DNA from: Methanobacterium bryantii
GTDB lineage: Archaea; Methanobacteriota; Methanobacteria; Methanobacteriales; Methanobacteriaceae
Reading direction: 5' to 3'
NCBI RefSeq assembly: GCF_002287175.1
Contig: NZ_LMVM01000001.1
Span: 248,001-312,000, forward strand
Length of the DNA: 64,000 nucleotides
Both the position numbers and the translations under genes were made by a program. Under the pieces are notes generated by a model. That model made no database searches. It was not told the DNA's origin and was given only the letters and a program-made list of their open reading frames with translations. Positions 34,853-43,345 of this stretch are shown here, in pieces (the first letter of the stretch is position 1; every line of letters begins with the position of its first letter).

Positions 34853-35191
34853 TTTATTTGCTCCTAAAGTTTAACTTTTGATTTGTATACCTCTTTGAAA
34901 TAATAATCTGAATAGTTACTCAATTTTATAAAGGGTTATTTCCACGTTTTATGGATTATTACGAAACCTAATTTTGAAGGGTAAAATATATTAATCATTT
35001 AATGGGTTTTAAACCCTTTAATTTCATTAATGTGGATTTGAATTCATATCAGATAAATGTTTTCATTAGTATTAATGATGCGCATTTTTTGTAATTGAAA
35101 TTAATAAAAAAATATGGAATACTACTAATATTTAAAAAAAACAATAAAATTAAAGTTAAGTAGCAGATAAATAAAATAGGAGGAATTAAAA
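34853..35191. promoter_or_regulatory. Divergent promoter region with GGGTTT-T-AAACCC palindrome
   Basis: The 339-bp gap separates the AhpD-like operon (minus) from the flavin-binding gene (plus). A palindrome GGGTTT-T-AAACCC at 35004-35016 lies near its centre and might be a shared operator. No ORF or RNA is evident. Confidence 0.35.
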
Positions 35192-35617
35192 ATGGATTTT
35201 AAAGACTGTATAAATTTTGCAAATGAAACACCAGTTTGCTATCTAGCAACAGTAGAAGGGGATCAACCTAGAGTAAGGGCATTGGGTTTCTGGTTTGCAG
35301 ATGAAAATGGATTTTACTTCCAGATTGGGGGTATGAAAGACATGTACGGACAGCTTCAAGCAAATCCTAAAGTAGAGGCATGTTTCTGGCAGCCAGATGA
35401 AGCGACAGGAAAAATGATGAGGGTAGCTGGTGAAATAGAATTTGTTGATGACCCCGATCTTAAAAAAAAGGTTTTAGAAGATAGGCCATTCCTTAAGGAA
35501 TTTGGTATGACATTTGATAGTCCAGGCCTTATAATTTTCCGCATTGCCAAAGGTAAAGCCTACTTCTGGACAATGACAACCAACTTTGAGCCTAAAAAGT
35601 TCATTAATTTTGGCTGA
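35192..35617 (+). CDS. Pyridoxamine 5'-phosphate oxidase-like FMN-binding protein
   Basis: This 141-residue split-barrel protein has NETPVCYLATVEGDQPRVRA, the usual first strands of the PNPOx-like fold, and FYFQIGGMKDMYGQLQANPKVEACF, the dimer/FMN strand. It ends with FWTMTTNFEPKKFINFG. Such proteins often bind FMN or F420 and act as small reductases; the substrate is unknown. TAGGAGGAATTAAAA precedes the ATG. It begins a block of redox and methyl-transfer genes. Confidence 0.82.
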   Translation: MDFKDCINFANETPVCYLATVEGDQPRVRALGFWFADENGFYFQIGGMKDMYGQLQANPKVEACFWQPDEATGKMMRVAGEIEFVDDPDLKKKVLEDRPFLKEFGMTFDSPGLIIFRIAKGKAYFWTMTTNFEPKKFINFG

Positions 35618-35673
35618 ATACAATTTATATTCTTTTTTTATCTGGAGCATGCTTTGTAATAAGAGGGGTTTCT

Positions 35674-36312
35674 TTGGCGGAAGAATTCATTAAATTTTGG
35701 GCAGAATTATCAAATAGATACGATTCAGCTATAGATAATATCATGGGAGAAAAAATAAGGCCAAAAATACAGGAAAAGTTAAATGAAGAAGACAATTTAG
35801 GAAACCTTCTTGAACTTGGCTGCGGCACTGGTTATTTCACAGAAACACTCGCAAATAAGTCAGAAAGTATTATTTCAACTGATATTTCAGAGGAAATGCT
35901 GTCTATTGCCATGGAAAAACTAAAAGAATTTGAATTTCAGGTTATGGATTGTCAGGACCTTAAGTTTGATGAAGAAACATTTGATACTGTGTTTATGGGT
36001 TTGGTTCTTCTTTTTACTCAACCAGAGAAGGCTCTCAAAGAAAGCTGCCGGGTTTTAAAACCTGGAGGTTTACTCATAATAGTAGATCCAGATATTTCTT
36101 TTCTATCGTTTTATGGGGACTTAAAATTCAGGTTTAGAGCGCTTGTAAATTATCGTAAGATCCCCACTACAAGTCATTTTTTAAATCAAGAAAAGATAGT
36201 AGATATGCTGGATAAGACTGGATTTGAGGTATTCCGTAAAGAAATTATTTGTGACGAAACGAACCCTAACTATGTTACAGCTAATTATATTAAAGCAGTA
36301 ACTCGGAAATAG
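35674..36312 (+). CDS. Class I SAM-dependent methyltransferase
   Basis: This 212-residue protein has motif I LLELGCGTGYFTETLA (about residues 47-62), IISTDISEEML, and the post-motif CRVLKPGGLLIIVDPD, as in UbiE/Methyltransf_11 enzymes acting on small molecules. The start is TTG with GAGGGGTTTC upstream. The substrate is unknown. It is co-directional with the next genes. Confidence 0.85.
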   Translation: MAEEFIKFWAELSNRYDSAIDNIMGEKIRPKIQEKLNEEDNLGNLLELGCGTGYFTETLANKSESIISTDISEEMLSIAMEKLKEFEFQVMDCQDLKFDEETFDTVFMGLVLLFTQPEKALKESCRVLKPGGLLIIVDPDISFLSFYGDLKFRFRALVNYRKIPTTSHFLNQEKIVDMLDKTGFEVFRKEIICDETNPNYVTANYIKAVTRK

Positions 36313-36394
36313 CTTTTAATTTGTTATATATGTCAGTTTGGGATTATAGATGGGCGATATTTATAATTTATATCAATTGAAATCTGGAGATAAA

Positions 36395-37237
36395 ATGAAA
36401 ATAACTGTTTTGACTGAAAATACCAAGCTAAAAAATTCTGATTTAATTGCAGAACATGGGATCTCACTATTTATTGAAAAAAATGGCTATAAAATCCTTT
36501 TTGATACTGGAGGCCCTCAGGAAAGTGCAATAAAAAATGCGTCAAGATTAGGCATTGATCTACGGAAAGTGGATGCTGTAATCATTTCTCATGGACATGA
36601 CGATCATACTGGAGGACTTCTAAAATTTTTCCAGATTAACGATAAAGCACCAGTTTACCTTAAAAAGGAAGCTTTAGGTTCTTATTATTCTAAACGCCCT
36701 GAAGGGGAAAAATACATAGGTATTGACAGTGAGATACCTGAAAAACATATGGAAAGGTTACATTTTGTTGATGAAACCGCAGAAATTGCTCAGGATGTAT
36801 TTTTAGTTCCAAATATCAAGAAAGATTTCCCAATCTCTTGTAGTAATCATGTTTTATTTAAAGAAATAAATGGAAAATTAGTAATGGATAATTTTAAACA
36901 TGAGTTATTTATGGTAATAGAAAATGATAAGGATTTAACTGTTTTAACTGGTTGTGGGCACAGTGGAACAAAAAATATCGTAAACACAGCTAAAGAAGTT
37001 TTTCCTGATAAAAAGATAGGTACTGTGATTGGAGGGTTTCATCTCCAGGCGGGAGCCCGTACATTTGAGGTGGCCAAAAAAGAAGAAATTGAAGAAATAG
37101 CGGAGTGGTTAAAATTGGAAGCTACAGGACAAATTTACACGGGTCATTGTACTGGAGAACGTGGATTTAATATAATGAAACCAATTTTAAGCGATAAGTT
37201 AAAAAGCATTTATACTGGGATGGAAATTACTTTATAA
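36395..37237 (+). CDS. MBL-fold metallohydrolase (dihydropterin-RFA-P-synthase-like group)
   Basis: This 280-residue protein has an N-terminal strand MKITVLTEN, the metallo-beta-lactamase metal motif SHGHDDHTGG (about residues 65-74), and later metal ligands in TGCGHSG and IGGFHLQ. This is the layout of the group often annotated as 7,8-dihydropterin-6-methyl-4-(beta-D-ribofuranosyl)-aminobenzene-5'-phosphate synthase. The substrate cannot be fixed from sequence. ATG 36395 is chosen (CTGGAGATAAA upstream) over an ATG at 36350 without a ribosome site. Confidence 0.82.
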   Translation: MKITVLTENTKLKNSDLIAEHGISLFIEKNGYKILFDTGGPQESAIKNASRLGIDLRKVDAVIISHGHDDHTGGLLKFFQINDKAPVYLKKEALGSYYSKRPEGEKYIGIDSEIPEKHMERLHFVDETAEIAQDVFLVPNIKKDFPISCSNHVLFKEINGKLVMDNFKHELFMVIENDKDLTVLTGCGHSGTKNIVNTAKEVFPDKKIGTVIGGFHLQAGARTFEVAKKEEIEEIAEWLKLEATGQIYTGHCTGERGFNIMKPILSDKLKSIYTGMEITL

Positions 37238-37282
37238 ATTAAATGTAAACTAATATTGATACATTTTACAGGTGAAAAGATA

Positions 37283-38077
37283 ATGTCACTCATAGCCAGG
37301 AAAGAATTAGAAAAGGAACAGCGAAGAAATGATATATTAAACGCAGCAGAGAAATTATTCTTTTCTAAAGGTTATGAAAACGTTTCTTTAAAGGATATAG
37401 CTAAAGAAGTGAAATTAGGTAGATCTACGCTTTATTTATATTTTGAGAATAAAGAAGAATTATTTTTTGCAATTGTCCTTCGTGGAACCAGAATATTATA
37501 TAAAATGATTAATGATGAAGTGAAGAAAGGAAAAAGCAGTTTTTCAAAACTTGCAGGATTTAGAAATGCTTATTATAACTTTGCTAAAGAACATCAGGAT
37601 TATCTTAAAGCATATAATTATTTGCTGTCTGGAAGGTTTGATTTAGCGGGCATTGAGCCTTCAGAATATAAACTATTTCCTTCTTCTGAAGGTAAACTCT
37701 ATTCTGAATATAAAAAGAAATTTGAAGAAATATATATAAGAAATTTAGAGAAAGGTATTATACCTAATTTTCCAATACCAAAATTCACAACCAGCGAATA
37801 TTTAAATGAAATACTTATTTTGCGCCGGGAGATGTTGAATATTTTTAGTAGTGCAGTAGAACAAGGTAAAAAAGAAGGGATAGTTAGGCCTGATGTCAAT
37901 TCTGTTGAAGTGACTGTTCTGCAAACTTTAATTGCAAATAGTATTGATAATTTACCTCCAGACCTTAAAGATTTACTTGAAAGCCAGAATATCAGTCAGA
38001 AAGAATTTTTAAAGGATGTTGGAGAGTTAATGGGTAATATGATTAGTAACAGAAAGAATATAAGGAAAACTAAATAA
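37283..38077 (+). CDS. TetR family transcriptional regulator
   Basis: This 264-residue protein has an N-terminal TetR helix-turn-helix (RRNDILNAAEKLFFSKGYENVSLKDIAKEVKLGRSTLYLYFENKEELF, about residues 12-59) and a large helical ligand domain. AGGTGAAAAGATA precedes ATG 37283, which is favoured over an ATG at 37256. It lies directly before a triple palindromic operator and the methyltransferase genes, so it is the leading candidate to control them. The ligand is unknown. Confidence 0.88.
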   Translation: MSLIARKELEKEQRRNDILNAAEKLFFSKGYENVSLKDIAKEVKLGRSTLYLYFENKEELFFAIVLRGTRILYKMINDEVKKGKSSFSKLAGFRNAYYNFAKEHQDYLKAYNYLLSGRFDLAGIEPSEYKLFPSSEGKLYSEYKKKFEEIYIRNLEKGIIPNFPIPKFTTSEYLNEILILRREMLNIFSSAVEQGKKEGIVRPDVNSVEVTVLQTLIANSIDNLPPDLKDLLESQNISQKEFLKDVGELMGNMISNRKNIRKTK

Positions 38078-38294
38078 TTTATTTGATTATGTATGTATTG
38101 ATTGTATATTTTGTATAATTTAATGTTAGATGGGTGAATTTTGATTTTACTTTATTATAATGATTATTTTTTTTAGTTAACATGCTGATTTTATACAAAT
38201 AATAGTTAATAGTCAGTTTATATAGTTTTAATTTGAATTTTATGCTATTTTTAATTTTAGTTCAGAATTAATGATGGACTCTTTTATCAAAAAC

Positions 38295-38354
38295 TTTAAA
38301 TATATAATGACACAATGTCATTAAATGACATTATGTCAGTGACATGGTGTCATT
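38295..38354 (+). promoter_or_regulatory. TATA box overlapped by three tandem palindromic operators
   Basis: TTTAAATATATAA at 38295-38307 is followed by AATGACA-CAA-TGTCATT (38306-38322), AATGACA-TTA-TGTCAGT (38324-38340) and AGTGACA-TGG-TGTCATT (38338-38354). The three share the half-site TGACA with a 3-nt centre. They sit just downstream of the TATA box, where a bound repressor would block transcription of the methyltransferase gene at 38431. The TetR protein encoded just upstream is the likely ligand-responsive binder; that pairing is inference. The rest of 38078-38430 holds no gene. Confidence 0.75.
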
Positions 38355-38430
38355 GAATAAATAAACAGATTATCAAAAATTGTTATTAAGCATTTTTTTT
38401 TGAAAATAGCTTGTAATATGGAGTGAAAAA

Positions 38431-39327
38431 ATGCCCGAAAATAAAATTGAGGTAAATAGAAAAAACCCCAGTAAAACGGCTGAGACAATAGCTGTGGTAA
38501 GGATGAGTGAATCGAGAAAAACTGAAGATGAGCGTATTTGTCATGATCAGTATGCTGTTCACTTTGTCAGCCAGGCGGTGCTGGATTTTGCGGCTCATAA
38601 CCCTGAGAAGTATAAAGCGTTCGTAGCTCAAAATGAAAGCTTAGTTCCAGGGGCCAGTAACTCAATTGTGGCTAGAGTTAGATTTTTTGATGATATTGTA
38701 AAGTCATCCATTAATGAAGGCCTTGAACAGCTTGTCATACTTGGAGCTGGATATGATACCCGAGCATACCGGATTGAAGGGTTGGATAATGTTAAAGTGT
38801 TCGAGGTAGACTATCCTGCCACCCAGAGTATAAAAATCGAGAAGATCACTGAGATTTTTGGTTCACTTCCTGATCATGTAACATATGTTCCAATGGACCT
38901 TGAATTGGATAAGTTCGGCCGGCAGCTTCTGAAAAGTGGCTATAACAAGTCTCTGAAAACTCTTTTTATTATGGAAGGGCTTTTAATGTATCTCTCTCCT
39001 GAAATCGTGGACGAGATACTATCTTTCATAGTACATAATTCCGGCAAAGGCAGTGCCATAATTTTTGATTACATCCCACTATCTGTGGTTGGTGGTACAT
39101 GTAAACTTGAAGCAGGACAGAACTGGCGAAATGGAGTTATGGCAGTTGGAGAGCCTTTTCTTTTTGGTATCAAAGATGGAGAAATTCAATCATTTCTAGT
39201 TCAAAGAGGATTCAAGAATATCAAGAATATGGCCAGCGAAGACTATAAAAAAGCCTATTTCCATGGGAAAAACAAGAATAGAGAGGTCAATAGTTTATCA
39301 TCATTCGCCTATGCAGTGGTTGAATAG
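38431..39327 (+). CDS. LCM/TIGR00027 family methyltransferase, copy 1
   Basis: This 298-residue SAM-dependent O-methyltransferase belongs to the leucine carboxyl methyltransferase family. ARVRFFDDIVKSS, LVILGAGYDTRAYRIEG (motif I) and VFEVDYPATQSIKIEKI are its signature. FIMEGLLMYLSPE is the post-motif characteristic of LCMT/PPM-type enzymes, which methylate carboxylates. A tandem paralogue follows at 39467. ATGGAGTGAAAAA precedes the ATG. The substrate is unknown. Confidence 0.88.
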   Translation: MPENKIEVNRKNPSKTAETIAVVRMSESRKTEDERICHDQYAVHFVSQAVLDFAAHNPEKYKAFVAQNESLVPGASNSIVARVRFFDDIVKSSINEGLEQLVILGAGYDTRAYRIEGLDNVKVFEVDYPATQSIKIEKITEIFGSLPDHVTYVPMDLELDKFGRQLLKSGYNKSLKTLFIMEGLLMYLSPEIVDEILSFIVHNSGKGSAIIFDYIPLSVVGGTCKLEAGQNWRNGVMAVGEPFLFGIKDGEIQSFLVQRGFKNIKNMASEDYKKAYFHGKNKNREVNSLSSFAYAVVE

Positions 39328-39356
39328 AATGACGCTTAAATTTTAAAAAAGAGGTA

Positions 39357-39456
39357 GAAGGAAATGCATGCATTTCCTGAACATTCGAAAAAATGAAATT
39401 TTTTTCGATGTCTCGAACACAAAGTGTTCGAGGACCACAAAAATAAAAAATTTTTG
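39357..39456. repeat. Hairpin-family array between tandem methyltransferase genes
   Basis: A perfect 18-bp palindrome GGAAATGCATGCATTTCC lies at 39360-39377. It is followed by a TCGAAAAAAT...ATTTTTTTCGA hairpin (39385-39408) and CTCGAACAC-AAA-GTGTTCGAG (39412-39432). The array ends just before the TTTGAGG ribosome site of the second gene, as at 33637 and 30171. Confidence 0.8.
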
Positions 39457-39466
39457 AGGTTTTTAA

Positions 39467-40363
39467 ATGTCTGAAAATAAAGTTGAAGTTAATAGGGAAA
39501 ACCCAAGTAAAATGGCTGAAGGAATTGCAATGCAAAGATTTGGTGAATCAGCTAAGCCTGAAGGTGAAAGAATCTGTTATGATCCTTATGCTGTACATTT
39601 TATCAGTCCTGAGATAATAAAATTTGGGATGAAACATCCGAAAGAAGCCAAAGAAAAAGTAGAACAAATGGAAAAGCTCTTTCCAGGGCTTAGCAGCTCA
39701 ATAATGGCTAGAGTTAGATATTTTGATGATTTTACTAAAAAATCAATTGTTGAAGGAATTGAGCAGTTAGTTGTGCTTGGTGCAGGATATGATACTAGAG
39801 CATATAGAATTGAGGAATTAAAGGATATAAAAGTGTTTGAAGTTGATCATCCTAACACTCAGAGTTTTAAAATTCAAAAGATTGGAGATATTTTTGGTTC
39901 TCGTCCTGATCATGTTGTTTATGTGCCTGTTGATTTTGAAAAGGATACTCTAGGTCAAAAATTATTTGATAATGGCTATGATCCTTTAAAAAAGACTTTA
40001 TTTATTATGGAAGGGCTTATAATGTACATTCCTCCTAAGGCCGTAGCCAAAACTCTCCTATTTATTGTAGAAAATTCTGGTAAGGGTAGTAAGGTTATTT
40101 TTGATTATTATCCTGAATCTGTAGTTGATGGGACCTGTAAATTAGAAATAGGGACAAATATCCGAAATCATGTGGCAGAACAGGGAGAACCGCTCCAATT
40201 TGGAATTGAAGAAGAAAAGATCCAAGACTTTCTTATAGAATTTGGATTTTCAGGAATTCAAAATGTAACCAGTGAAAATTACAAAGACATGTATTTCCGC
40301 GGTAAAAATGAAAACAGAGAGGTGTGTGAGCTTTTATACTTTGCACATGCTGTTGTTGAATAA
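39467..40363 (+). CDS. LCM/TIGR00027 family methyltransferase, copy 2
   Basis: This 298-residue tandem paralogue of the gene at 38431 has the same length, start (MSENKVEVNRENPSKMAE) and motifs (LVVLGAGYDTRAYRIEE, VFEVDHPNTQSFKIQKI, FIMEGLIMYIPPK). Roughly half of the residues differ, so the duplication is not recent. GAGGTTTTTAA precedes the ATG. It ends 38 bp before an alpha/beta-hydrolase, so the three genes probably form one unit. Confidence 0.88.
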   Translation: MSENKVEVNRENPSKMAEGIAMQRFGESAKPEGERICYDPYAVHFISPEIIKFGMKHPKEAKEKVEQMEKLFPGLSSSIMARVRYFDDFTKKSIVEGIEQLVVLGAGYDTRAYRIEELKDIKVFEVDHPNTQSFKIQKIGDIFGSRPDHVVYVPVDFEKDTLGQKLFDNGYDPLKKTLFIMEGLIMYIPPKAVAKTLLFIVENSGKGSKVIFDYYPESVVDGTCKLEIGTNIRNHVAEQGEPLQFGIEEEKIQDFLIEFGFSGIQNVTSENYKDMYFRGKNENREVCELLYFAHAVVE

Positions 40364-40401
40364 AATTGTTAACCCTAAAAAATTAAGATGGAGATTGACT
40401 T

Positions 40402-41280
40402 ATGGAAAATTATCATCCCTTTAAATCCCAAGATGCAAAAGAAGCGTATCTGAAATTATACGATGATACTGCAAAGCTTTGGCCACTTCCTTCTGAAGTT
40501 AAAATGATAGATACATCTTATGGTAAAACATTTGTGCGCATTAGTGGGCCAGCAGATGCTCCTCCATTGGTTCTTTTACATGGAATGGGTAGTAATTCAC
40601 TTATGTGGCTGCGAAACATTGAAAGTTTATCTGAAGATTATAGAACCTATGCCATAGATGATATTTATGGAAACGGGCGAAGTATATATACTAAAACCAT
40701 CAAGGACTCAAACGACTTTGTAAACTGGCTTGATGAGTTATTTGATGTCCTTGAGTTAGGTAATAATATTAATCTTATGGGAATGTCGTATGGTGGCTGG
40801 CAGGCAGGTCTATATGCACTCAGATTCCCAGATAGACTCAATAAAGTTACATTATTAGCACCAGCTGCTACCGTATTGCCAGTAAGTTCTGCTTTTGGTA
40901 TAAGGGCTATTTTTAGCATGCTGCCTGTCCGCTATTTTACTAAAAGATTAATGTACTGGGTTATGGAAGATGCAGTGAAGAAAGATGAGGAAGCAATGAG
41001 TGAATTAGTGGATGCTATGTTTCTGGCGTCAAAATCTTTTAAAACAAGACGTCCTCCGGAACCAACAGTTTTCGATGATGATGAATGGAAAAGCATAGGA
41101 GTACCAATGCTTTATGTAGTAGGTGAAAATGAGAAGATTTATTCTGCCGAAAAAGCAGTTCAACATCTTAATACTGTGGCCCCTCAAATAAAAACAGATA
41201 TTATTCCAGGTGCAGGCCATGATTTGGTGTCAGTACAGGCCGAAATGGTGGATGAAATGGTTCTAAAGTTTCTGAAGTGA
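40402..41280 (+). CDS. Alpha/beta-hydrolase
   Basis: This 292-residue protein has the alpha/beta-hydrolase core: oxyanion region LLHGMGSNSLMW, nucleophile elbow GMSYGGWQ (Ser about residue 134), Asp in the strand VPMLYVVGENEK region and catalytic His in GAGHDL (about residue 273). It resembles esterases and the PldB/MhpC group. GGAGATTGACTT precedes the ATG. Its position directly after two carboxyl-methyltransferase-like genes suggests it might hydrolyse methyl esters they make; that is inference. Confidence 0.87.
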   Translation: MENYHPFKSQDAKEAYLKLYDDTAKLWPLPSEVKMIDTSYGKTFVRISGPADAPPLVLLHGMGSNSLMWLRNIESLSEDYRTYAIDDIYGNGRSIYTKTIKDSNDFVNWLDELFDVLELGNNINLMGMSYGGWQAGLYALRFPDRLNKVTLLAPAATVLPVSSAFGIRAIFSMLPVRYFTKRLMYWVMEDAVKKDEEAMSELVDAMFLASKSFKTRRPPEPTVFDDDEWKSIGVPMLYVVGENEKIYSAEKAVQHLNTVAPQIKTDIIPGAGHDLVSVQAEMVDEMVLKFLK

Positions 41281-41438
41281 TCTTAATATATTTATACTCA
41301 ATGTAATTGTATAAAATCCTTTAGAACTTAAAACATTTCATTTGTGGACTACTGGATTGTGGTTAATTAATAAAATTGCGATTTTATTCCTTTTTACTTT
41401 TCTTCTTATTTTTAATCAATATTATTCAAATGACAATC

Positions 41439-41481
41439 TTTATATAAAATGAACTATCATCTAATATTGAACATAGTTCAT
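41439..41481 (+). promoter_or_regulatory. TATA box with abutting inverted-repeat operator
   Basis: TTTATATAAAAT at 41439-41450 runs into ATGAACTAT (41449-41457), which is repeated inverted as ATAGTTCAT at 41473-41481, 15 nt apart. The layout, TATA followed by symmetric half-sites, copies that at 38295-38354 with a different half-site. It would control the DUF1847 gene at 41538. The binder may be one of the TetR proteins. Confidence 0.6.
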
Positions 41482-41537
41482 AAATGAATATAATTCAATA
41501 ATTAAAATTGAGTTTAAAAAACTATAGGGGTGATTCT

Positions 41538-42227
41538 ATGTCTGATGAATCTGTAAAATGCAGTAAGTGTGGAGTATTTGCATGCCTAGAAAATAAACCT
41601 TTAAATACGCCCAAATTTTGCCCGATGAATACACGAGAAGATGTACTGGATGCAGCTTTAAAACAATATTTCAATCTAGATGATCAAAAGATGATGTCAG
41701 CCGCTGCTTGTACTGTAATTAAAGGTATTGCAAACTCATGGACACGTATAGAAGATGTAATAAATTTTGCAAGAGAAATGGGGTATAAAAAGCTTGGTAT
41801 AGCAACATGCATAGCCCTAATTTCTGAATCAAGAATCTTAACTGAAATACTTGAGACAAAAGGATTTGAAGTTAAATCAGTATGCTGCAAATCTGGTAAT
41901 AATTTTGAAGGAGATATTGGATTACATGATATTGATTTAAAACTGGATTTTGAGTCAGCAAACAACTTAAATGTAAATTCAGGTGGGCAAAAAGATATTC
42001 CATTGTGTAATCCTATAGGGCAGGCATTTTTATTGAATAATGAGAAAACGGACCTTAATGTCCTTTTGGGTCTATGTACTGGCCATGATGCACTGTTTAT
42101 CAAACACTCTGAAGCACCTGTCACTCCACTAATTGTCAAAGACCGACGAACATTACATAACCCTGCTGCAGCACTCTATGGATCTAGTCATTTCTTTAAA
42201 AGATTAATGAAACCGGAAATGGAGTAA
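41538..42227 (+). CDS. DUF1847 metal-binding protein
   Basis: This 229-residue protein begins with a Cys-rich motif CSKCGVFACLENK...CPMNT, conserved in DUF1847. Residues GYKKLGIATCIALISE and CNPIGQAFLLN lead to GLCTGHDALFIKHSEAPVTPLIVKDR. It probably binds a metal or cluster. Function is not established. ATG 41538 is chosen because GGGGTGATTCT precedes it; a TTG 30 nt earlier is in frame but has no ribosome site. Confidence 0.82.
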   Translation: MSDESVKCSKCGVFACLENKPLNTPKFCPMNTREDVLDAALKQYFNLDDQKMMSAAACTVIKGIANSWTRIEDVINFAREMGYKKLGIATCIALISESRILTEILETKGFEVKSVCCKSGNNFEGDIGLHDIDLKLDFESANNLNVNSGGQKDIPLCNPIGQAFLLNNEKTDLNVLLGLCTGHDALFIKHSEAPVTPLIVKDRRTLHNPAAALYGSSHFFKRLMKPEME

Positions 42228-42469
42228 AACAAAGTATATTTATGTAAAATATGATGGAAATAGTTATCTATTATTTATTAAATTTCTTTTTGCACCTTAT
42301 TTTATATTATAATGAATATTTTTTATCTTTTTTGTATATGGGCTCTAAAATAGCGTAGATTAAGATATAATGGCATATTATCACTTAAATCTTGAAAATA
42401 TTAAACATACAGAATCATAGATTTTTGAGAAAGAATAACATAAATATTAGAATAAATAAAGGTTGATTC

Positions 42470-43168
42470 ATGAGCGAGAGAATGGCGCGCAGAAAAAAAG
42501 AGCGTAGAAATGAAATCATGGATGTGGCTGAGAAAATGATTGCCCAAAAAGGAGTTCAGGGCATGACTATGAAAGAAGTGGCAGAGAAAGCAGATGTAGC
42601 CACAGGCACTCTTTATGTGTACTTTAAAAATAAAAATTCGCTTTGTGCAGCAGTTAATGCTAGAATTAATAGGCAAATGAGAGTAATAATGGAAGAGGAA
42701 AGTGCGAGTTGTTTGAATGCATGTAAAAAAATAAAAGCTACGATTGATGTTGTACTTAAATTTAAAGAAAAACATCCGGATAAGTGGAGTGCATTTAAAG
42801 AATTACTTTTAGTTCATTATGATACTGGGAATATAAATGTTACCTGCAGTGATAATGGGTGTAATATCAATGATTTTCAAGATATTTCAGATGAGAATAT
42901 AAGAGATCTTTTGATAGAGGATAAAAAAATGTCACAGTTAATGGAAGATATCTACAAGCGGGGCATTCAAGAGGGCTGCATAAATTCTGAATTAGATCTT
43001 TTGCCAACAATACTATTTATGAGGATGTCACTTTTTACGGCACTTGAACCAATTCCTTATGCACAGCGAATTTTAAAAGCAGAGAATATAGATCCAGAAC
43101 ATTTCTTAGAAGTGGTTTTGGATTTAATGCGTCGTGCTGTGCGTCCACAATCAGCTGAAGAAAAATAA
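42470..43168 (+). CDS. TetR family transcriptional regulator
   Basis: This 232-residue protein has an N-terminal TetR domain (RRNEIMDVAEKMIAQKGVQGMTMKEVAEKADVATGTLYVYFKNKNSL, about residues 12-57) and a helical ligand domain with several cysteines (SCLNACKKI, TCSDNGCN) that could sense metal or redox state. It follows the DUF1847 gene with 242 bp between. It may bind the inverted repeat at 41449; this is not shown. Confidence 0.87.
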   Translation: MSERMARRKKERRNEIMDVAEKMIAQKGVQGMTMKEVAEKADVATGTLYVYFKNKNSLCAAVNARINRQMRVIMEEESASCLNACKKIKATIDVVLKFKEKHPDKWSAFKELLLVHYDTGNINVTCSDNGCNINDFQDISDENIRDLLIEDKKMSQLMEDIYKRGIQEGCINSELDLLPTILFMRMSLFTALEPIPYAQRILKAENIDPEHFLEVVLDLMRRAVRPQSAEEK

Positions 43169-43345
43169 TTCATTTTCTTTTTAATTACAGGTTCTATTTA
43201 AATCAATTTAAAGTCAATACTTAAAAAATAATTAAGACAAAAATATCTGGAACTAAGAGCATATTTTTTTATAGATCCAAAATCATATGAAGTATAGAAG
43301 TTTAGAGTAAAAAATTAACAATTAAAATATTATTTGAGGCCAATC

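Noticed and set aside
38386..38631. Minus-strand ORF opposite the start of the first LCM methyltransferase
   Set aside because: It overlaps the conserved N-terminus of the methyltransferase and matches no family; a similar shadow lies at 39287-39535.
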